In this document: positions 6,303-10,267 of the stretch, piece after piece
Position numbering within the stretch: the stretch's first letter is position 1
How the letters are laid out: each line of letters opens with the position of its first letter
Source: an uncultured Bacilli bacterium
GTDB lineage: Bacteria; Bacillota_I; Bacilli_A; RF39; UBA660
Assembly (NCBI GenBank): GCA_947584105.1
Contig: CANPWK010000037.1
Coordinates: 1 to 10,267, forward strand
Length of the DNA stretch: 10,267 nucleotides
Reading direction: 5' to 3'
The notes under the pieces: generated by a model
Told to the model about the DNA's origin: nothing
Database searches by the model: none
What the model saw: the letters and a program-made list of their open reading frames with translations, nothing else
Made by a program: the position numbers and the translations under genes

Positions 6303-7289
6303 TTAAAATTTTTGAAATAAATTATTTCTAAAATGATTAAAAATCTTTTCAATTATTCTATTTGATAAGATAATTGTTAGTGCCAAAGGAATAAATATAC
6401 AATAAATATACAATAAATATTCATATTTTAAAAGAAAATCATTTATAAAATTTATGTTTGACAGTATTACAATTATCGGCATATGTAATGAATAAACTTG
6501 TAAAGTTCTTGTTCCAAAGTTAGTGATATATTTAATTTTTTTATTAGGCATTATCGATAATATAGCAAAACCTATAATAAATTGAATACAATAAGTAATC
6601 ATTCTATTTCTATAATTACAATTTTTAATCAATACCCAACTATATGGATTCTTACCAGTAAACAAATATCTATATCTATAAATGTCATCCAACTTGAATA
6701 TGCATAAACATATAAAAGAAATTATTATTAAAAATGAAATAATTTTTATCCATTTATAATTAGTATATCTTATTAATAAGTCTTTATAATCGGATAAATA
6801 ATAACCAGTAAGAAAAAATGGGAAAAATACTATTATTCTAGACAAATTTAAATATGTATTAACTGAAGCATCATATCCTACAAATAATGATAATATAATA
6901 CTGAAAATTAATAAATAATACTTGTTAATTTTATTGATTATTGGAATTAATAAAAGAAAAATAGAAATAACTATTAAAAACCACTCACAGTCAAAATCAA
7001 ACAATTTGAATGTTGCAGGTTTTATTAAATTTGATATATAGAAAAAAGTTATTTTCATGAAAATTGCAATAAAAAAATAATATAATATTTTTTTATAATC
7101 GATACGATTAGATTTTTTAGCAAATAATCCGGTCATAAATATAAAAAGTGGCATATGAAATGAATAAATAAAAATAAATAATGATTTTAGATGTTGATTA
7201 TAACCAAGATAATAATCTATCATATGTCCCAATACTACAAAAAAAATCAAAAATATTTTTAAGTTATCTAATTTATATATTCTATTCAT
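6303..7289 (-). CDS. Acyltransferase family 3 membrane protein
   Basis: An integral membrane acyltransferase likely adding O-acetyl or similar groups to a surface polysaccharide or its lipid-linked precursor. The family signature KLDNLKIFLIFFVVLGHMIDY (6-26) contains the catalytic-type histidine H22. SFHMPLFIFMTGLF (43-56) is the second conserved helix. EWFLIVISIF (102-111), NLSRIIVFFPFFLTGYYLSD (148-167, with R151) and TRTLQVYSLHMPII (260-273, H269) follow in the usual order. At 328 aa with about ten helices it is complete. A GGTGAT ribosome binding site (7300-7295) precedes the start, and two small upstream frames overlap the start codon. It stands alone between two gaps of about 250 and 430 nt. 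The acyl group and acceptor cannot be told from sequence. Confidence 0.9.
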   Translation of the reverse strand: MNRIYKLDNLKIFLIFFVVLGHMIDYYLGYNQHLKSLFIFIYSFHMPLFIFMTGLFAKKSNRIDYKKILYYFFIAIFMKITFFYISNLIKPATFKLFDFDCEWFLIVISIFLLLIPIINKINKYYLLIFSIILSLFVGYDASVNTYLNLSRIIVFFPFFLTGYYLSDYKDLLIRYTNYKWIKIISFLIIISFICLCIFKLDDIYRYRYLFTGKNPYSWVLIKNCNYRNRMITYCIQFIIGFAILSIMPNKKIKYITNFGTRTLQVYSLHMPIIVILSNINFINDFLLKYEYLLYIYCIFIPLALTIILSNRIIEKIFNHFRNNLFQKF

Positions 7290-7302
7290 AAAATATCACC
7301 AT
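7282..7302 (-). CDS. Six-codon upstream ORF overlapping the acyltransferase start
   Basis: The frame MVIFYE has a better ribosome binding site (AAGGAAG, 7314-7308) than the acyltransferase itself and stops 5 nt past the acyltransferase ATG (overlap ATGAATAG). A longer in-frame start at 7371 would give 29 residues but has no SD. This may be a translational coupling device or chance. Confidence 0.25.
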   Translation of the reverse strand: MVIFYE

Positions 7303-7540
7303 TAAAACTTCCTTTTTAAAATAATTAATACCAAAATTTAATAAAAGTAGTACCAAATTTTGAAATTTCATTTAAGATATATTGTTGTAAATAAATATAA
7401 AAAGCAAAATAATACTATAGTAAAATAATTTATTATTACTAATATTAGTATAAAAGAAGTGAATTTATTTAGTTATTTCATTATTATATAAATTAACACC
7501 TCTTTTAAATTTTTAAAAATTATAAATATAAAAAGTATAA
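7290..7540. other. AT-rich gap between gtrB and the acyltransferase
   Basis: This 250-nt gap holds no convincing gene. It contains a perfect 14-bp palindrome, TACTAATATTAGTA (7437-7450), an AT-only palindrome near 7507-7520, and a minus frame just after an AGAGGTG motif that stops after ATGAAATAA but continues in the same frame as a short hydrophobic stretch. I see no clear promoter or GC-bearing terminator. Confidence 0.5.
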
Positions 7541-8473
7541 TTAATCATTTTCTGTTTCTCTAACAATATAAACAGGTCTATTTTTAGTTTCTAAATATGT
7601 TTTTGATAAATATTGTCCAATAATACCAAGTGAAAACATTTGAATCCCACTTAAAAATAAAATAATACAAACTAATGATGGCCAACCTGAAGCAGGATCT
7701 CCAAATATTAAAGTTTTAACTATAATCACTACAATTAATATAAAAGCAATAAAACACAATATTAAACCAAATATAGCAGAAATAACAAGTGGTACTGTAG
7801 AAAAAGCTGTTATTCCCTCTATTGCATATACAAACAACTTCCAAAATGACCATTTAGTTTTTCCAGCAACTCTTTTTATATTTTCATATTCCAACCATTT
7901 AGTTTTAAAACCAACAAAACTAAAAATTCCTTTAGAATATCTGTTATACTCTTTTAATGAAATAATTGAATTTACGACTTGTCTCGTCATAAGTCTATAA
8001 TCTCTGGCACCATCTACCATCTCTGTTTTAGACATTTTATTAATAATCTTATAAAACATTCTTGCAAAAAAACTTCTAATTGGTGGTTCTCCTTTTCTTG
8101 TTACTCTCCTTGTAGCAACACAATCATAACCCTCTTCATTAATTAATTTATACATTTTTTCTAAAAGAGATGGTGGATCTTGTAAATCAGCATCCATCAA
8201 AGCAACATAATCACCTTTAGAATATTCCAATCCAGCAAGAATAGCTGCTTCTTTTTTAAAATTTCTAGAAAAAGATACAAATCTAACTCTTTTATCTTTT
8301 TTTACATATTTTTTTATAACTTCTAAAGTTTTATCTTTAGAACCATCATCTACAAAAATAAATTCAAAATCTAAATAATCCATTTTCTTAGAAATCTTAT
8401 CAATTTCTTTATAAAAATATGGTAATGCTTCTTCTTCATTATAGCAAGGAACGACTATTGATATTTTCTTCAT
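7541..8473 (-). CDS. gtrB: GtrB-like family 2 glycosyltransferase (polyprenyl-phosphate hexose synthase)
   Basis: A membrane-anchored GT2 enzyme that likely transfers glucose or another hexose from a nucleotide sugar to undecaprenyl phosphate on the cytoplasmic face. The GT-A domain (1-220) contains SIVVPCYNEEE (5-15), FIFVDDGSKD (38-47), the metal-binding ALMDADLQDPP (91-101), FFARMFYKIINKMS (135-148) and DGARDYRLM (154-162). Two C-terminal helices (about 226-255 and 265-288) anchor it, as in GtrB, CsbB and YkcC-type proteins. 310 aa is the family's usual length. The start at 8473 is chosen because GGAGG (8478-8482) lies 4 nt before it and similarity begins with MKKISIVVP; an upstream ATG at 8491 lacks this. 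It follows gtrA by 20 nt. The sugar is not determinable here. Confidence 0.93.
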   Translation of the reverse strand: MKKISIVVPCYNEEEALPYFYKEIDKISKKMDYLDFEFIFVDDGSKDKTLEVIKKYVKKDKRVRFVSFSRNFKKEAAILAGLEYSKGDYVALMDADLQDPPSLLEKMYKLINEEGYDCVATRRVTRKGEPPIRSFFARMFYKIINKMSKTEMVDGARDYRLMTRQVVNSIISLKEYNRYSKGIFSFVGFKTKWLEYENIKRVAGKTKWSFWKLFVYAIEGITAFSTVPLVISAIFGLILCFIAFILIVVIIVKTLIFGDPASGWPSLVCIILFLSGIQMFSLGIIGQYLSKTYLETKNRPVYIVRETEND

Positions 8474-8477
8474 AAAA

Positions 8478-8482
8478 CCTCC
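8478..8482 (-). promoter_or_regulatory. Ribosome binding site fixing the gtrB start
   Basis: GGAGG, 4 nt before the ATG at 8471-8473, rejects the six-residue longer start. Confidence 0.85.
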
Positions 8483-8493
8483 ATCATACACTA

Positions 8494-8904
8494 TTATTCT
8501 AAAAATAATTTTCTAGTAATAAAATTAAATATCATAACAATTATAGTTGCAATAATTTTTGATATTAAATAATATATATTTAATCTATCAACACACAAAT
8601 ACATGATTAAATCATTAAATAAAAGTCCAACAACACTAAAGATTATAAATAAAATAAAATTTGTTCGTTTACTTTTTTCTTTATTAACATTAAATACCCA
8701 TTTAACACTTGCAATATAATTATAAATAACGGATATCGTAAAAGACATAGTATTTGATATAATTGTATTAAAATGGCAAAATTCCTTAAATATATAAAGA
8801 AATGCAAAATCAATTAAAGTGGCAATAAAACCAACTATTGCAAATCTAAATATTTGATTTAATAACTTTTTCATTTTATCATTATCATTAAAAATTTTTT
8901 TCAT
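8494..8904 (-). CDS. gtrA: GtrA-family membrane protein
   Basis: A small protein with four membrane helices, 136 aa. The family signature FRFAIVGFIATLIDFAFLYI (19-38) opens the first helix; the others lie near 43-63, 80-105 and 110-132, and the protein ends in the typical basic FITRKLFLE. GtrA proteins are thought to help flip polyprenyl-phosphate-linked sugars or support the partner GtrB. The gene precedes gtrB by 20 nt, the standard pair. An AAAGGTGAT ribosome binding site sits just before the ATG at 8904, so the first methionine is favoured over the one at codon 11. Whether the lipid-linked sugar serves the GT-C-like protein downstream is inference. Confidence 0.92.
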   Translation of the reverse strand: MKKIFNDNDKMKKLLNQIFRFAIVGFIATLIDFAFLYIFKEFCHFNTIISNTMSFTISVIYNYIASVKWVFNVNKEKSKRTNFILFIIFSVVGLLFNDLIMYLCVDRLNIYYLISKIIATIIVMIFNFITRKLFLE

Positions 8905-8923
8905 AAATCACCTTTATTATAGA

Positions 8924-9072
8924 TTAATAAATTAATAAATATAATGTGTCTTTACCAAAAACTAATTTTTTATCAATATGAATATAAATATCATTTCTTT
9001 TATCATTAATAAGTTTCATTAGTATCTCTAGAATATGAAAATAACTATGAGTCATAATCAAACAAACTTCAT
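8924..9072 (-). pseudogene. 5' remnant of a GT14 (core-2/I-branching type) glycosyltransferase gene
   Basis: Between galE and gtrA the minus strand starts ATG AAG TTT GT (9072-9062) and then, one base out of frame, encodes LIMTHSYFHILEILMKLI and NDIYIHIDKK, ending at a TAA at 8924-8926. The pattern (MK-x-x-LIM-x-H, then about 20 residues, then NDIYIHIDKK) is the typical N-terminus of bacterial beta-1,6-N-acetylglucosaminyltransferase-like GT14 proteins. Here it is frameshifted near the start and cut off after about 35 family-like residues; the rest of a gene of about 300 codons is absent. No ribosome binding site remains. It appears to be a glycosyltransferase lost from this locus. The family call is from recalled motifs. 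Confidence 0.7.
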
Positions 9073-9091
9073 ATATATTACTTTATATCAA

Positions 9092-10093
9092 TTAATCTTT
9101 ATTTTTTAATATAAATTGATATGCATCACGACACATATCATCAATTGTCTTTTCAGCAGACCAATCAAGCATTTTTTTAGCTTTAGTTACATCGGCATAA
9201 CATTCAGCAATATCACCTGGTCTACGTTCAACAATTTTATAAGGGATGGTTACATTATTAACTCTTTCAAAAGATTTAACTATATCTAATACACTATATC
9301 CAATACCAGTTCCTAAGTTAAATGCTTCAACCCCAACATTATTATTCACATAATTAATCGCACTAACATGACCCTTGGCAAGATCAACAACATGTATATA
9401 ATCTCTAACACCAGTTCCATCTTTAGTATCATAATCATTTCCAAAAATTTTTAATTCTTTTAATTTTCCACTAGCAACTTCAACGATATATGGCATTAAA
9501 TTGTTTGGTATTCCATTTGGTTCTTCACCAATTAAACCACTTTCATGAGCACCAATTGGATTAAAATATCTAAGAAGAGCAATACTCCATTTTTCATTTG
9601 ATTTTTTTAAATCATTTAAAATTGTTTCAATCATTAACTTGGTTGTTCCATAAGGATTAGTAGTATGTAGTGTCATATTTTCCGTTATTGGTAATTTTTT
9701 GGGAGTTCCATAAACAGTTGCACTACTAGAAAACGCCAAATTGTATACCTTATATTTTTCCATAATTTCTAAAAGATAAATTGTTGAAATTAGATTGTTA
9801 TCATAATACATTAAAGGTTTTTTTACTGATTCCCCTACTGCTTTATAACCTGCAAAATGAATAACTACATCAATTTTATTATTTTTAAAAATATTATCAA
9901 GTAAAGCTTTATCTAAAAGACTTCCCTCAATAAAAACAAAATCTTTTTTAGTAATTTCTTTTATGTATTTTAAAACTTTTGGATTTGAGTTACTAAAATC
10001 ATCTACAACAATAACATCATGATTAGCATTCAAAAGTTCAACAACTGTGTGTGAACCAATATAACCAGCACCACCAGTAACTAATATTTTCAT
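9092..10093 (-). CDS. galE: UDP-glucose 4-epimerase
   Basis: A cytoplasmic NAD-dependent extended short-chain dehydrogenase that interconverts UDP-glucose and UDP-galactose, and perhaps the GlcNAc/GalNAc forms. Seen over 333 aa: the NAD-binding GGAGYIGS (7-14), VVDDFSNS (29-36), IHFAGYKAVGES (78-89), catalytic SSSATVYG (122-129) and NPYGTTK (146-152; Y148, K152), RYFNPIGAHESGLIGE (175-190), VRDYIHVVDLAKGH (229-242) and ERRPGDIAECYAD (289-301). Where E. coli has the gatekeeper Tyr299 this protein has C298, as in epimerases that also accept the bulkier N-acetylhexosamines. The start at 10093 is chosen over the longer frame to 10213 because GAGGAT precedes it, similarity begins at MKILVTGG, and a strong promoter lies inside the longer frame. 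It is the first gene of the window's transcription and supplies the glycan genes. Confidence 0.96.
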   Translation of the reverse strand: MKILVTGGAGYIGSHTVVELLNANHDVIVVDDFSNSNPKVLKYIKEITKKDFVFIEGSLLDKALLDNIFKNNKIDVVIHFAGYKAVGESVKKPLMYYDNNLISTIYLLEIMEKYKVYNLAFSSSATVYGTPKKLPITENMTLHTTNPYGTTKLMIETILNDLKKSNEKWSIALLRYFNPIGAHESGLIGEEPNGIPNNLMPYIVEVASGKLKELKIFGNDYDTKDGTGVRDYIHVVDLAKGHVSAINYVNNNVGVEAFNLGTGIGYSVLDIVKSFERVNNVTIPYKIVERRPGDIAECYADVTKAKKMLDWSAEKTIDDMCRDAYQFILKNKD

Positions 10094-10104
10094 ATTTTTC
10101 ACAT

Positions 10105-10108
10105 CCTC
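10105..10108 (-). promoter_or_regulatory. Ribosome binding site of galE
   Basis: GAGG of the motif GAGGATGTG, 11 nt before the ATG at 10091-10093. With the promoter just upstream it leaves a very short leader of about 18 nt. Confidence 0.7.
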
Positions 10109-10117
10109 ATATAATAT

Positions 10118-10147
10118 ATTATAGCAAAGAAAGAATAGTTGTGTCAA
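10118..10147 (-). promoter_or_regulatory. Near-consensus sigma-70 promoter of galE
   Basis: Minus-strand TTGACA (10147-10142) and TATAAT (10123-10118) are both perfect boxes, 18 nt apart, placing transcription start near 10111. An imperfect dyad (ACACATATC and GATAGTGT, 10152-10170) lies just upstream of the -35 box. Confidence 0.9.
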
Positions 10148-10192
10148 TAAAACACATATCGTGATAGTGTAAAATAAAAAGACTGTTTTGCA

Positions 10193-10227
10193 AAAATATT
10201 TAGGCTTTATCAATATTCTGACAAAGC
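10193..10227 (-). terminator. Possible terminator of the gene upstream of galE
   Basis: On the minus strand GCTTTGTCA (10227-10219) pairs with TGATAAAGC (10212-10204) over 9 bp with one G-U, around a 6-nt loop. A short T-run (ATTTTT, 10198-10193) follows after a 5-nt spacer. On the plus strand the G-U becomes a mismatch, so the minus strand is favoured. The spacer makes it a weak candidate. Confidence 0.4.
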
Positions 10228-10267
10228 AAATAGAATTATATTTATTTTATATTTATTTTGTTTTTTA

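Noticed and set aside
7409..7490. Hydrophobic minus-strand frame (starting after ATGAAATAA) as a small membrane protein
   Set aside because: It has an in-frame TAA right after the only plausible start and no other start with a ribosome binding site.
8915..8930. TATAAT directly before gtrA as a promoter
   Set aside because: The transcript would start inside the ribosome binding site and no -35 box lies at the right distance.
9085..9122. Perfect 9-bp inverted repeat over the galE stop codon (ATATCAATT / AATTGATAT) as a terminator
   Set aside because: The loop is 20 nt, the stem is nearly all A-T and no T-run follows, so termination is not supported.
10094..10213. N-terminal extension of galE with a hydrophobic stretch
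   Set aside because: It contains the galE promoter and lacks a ribosome binding site; epimerase similarity begins at the ATG at 10093.

Overview
The window is a very AT-rich stretch of a low-GC Gram-positive genome. GGAGG-type ribosome binding sites, consensus TTGACA/TATAAT promoters and the gene families all fit Bacillota, for example an uncultured gut Bacilli/RF39-like lineage or a Clostridium relative; the exact taxon is inference. Every gene reads on the minus strand, so transcription runs from high to low coordinates. Nine of nine complete genes stop with TAA or TAG, none with TGA, and tryptophan is TGG.

In transcriptional order: galE (10093-9092) has its own near-consensus promoter. 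It is followed by the relic of a GT14-family glycosyltransferase (9072-8924), then a tight gtrA-gtrB pair (8904-7541) for making and flipping a polyprenyl-phosphate-linked hexose. Next come a membrane acyltransferase (7289-6303), a possible decayed membrane-protein tail and a terminator (6255-6011). A small XRE regulator (5865-5596) follows, with a leader that looks attenuator-like. It is joined to a UbiA/DPPR-synthase-type prenyltransferase (5579-4725) and an overlapping multi-spanning membrane protein, probably a GT-C-type glycosyltransferase (4732-3107). Then come a HAD-IB phosphatase (2927-2364) and a membrane-anchored polysaccharide deacetylase with PgaB/IcaB-like catalytic spacing (2318-1056). 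Together these look like part of a cell-surface glycan locus: sugar interconversion (GalE), lipid-linked donors (GtrB; UbiA plus HAD), membrane transfer, acylation and deacetylation.

The most interesting part is the left end. Between the deacetylase and the left edge lies about 600 nt of non-coding, visibly less AT-rich DNA. It has a perfect TTGACA-17-TATTAT promoter at one end, a short terminator-like hairpin at the other and many nested inverted repeats. Directly downstream, with a perfect GGAGG site, starts a membrane protein (378 to beyond the edge) that looks like OapA, the membrane partner of OLE RNA: DUF21/CNNM-like helices followed by a DxxxD motif. Size (about 595 nt against about 610 nt for OLE), position, orientation and partner gene all support an OLE RNA-OapA ribonucleoprotein locus. 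The RNA also carries a hairpin whose loop holds a perfect 10-nt palindrome, suited to self-association.

Two broken genes lie in the intergenic stretches: a well-supported GT14 start fragment and a weaker membrane-protein tail. This suggests the glycan locus is turning over its glycosyltransferases.
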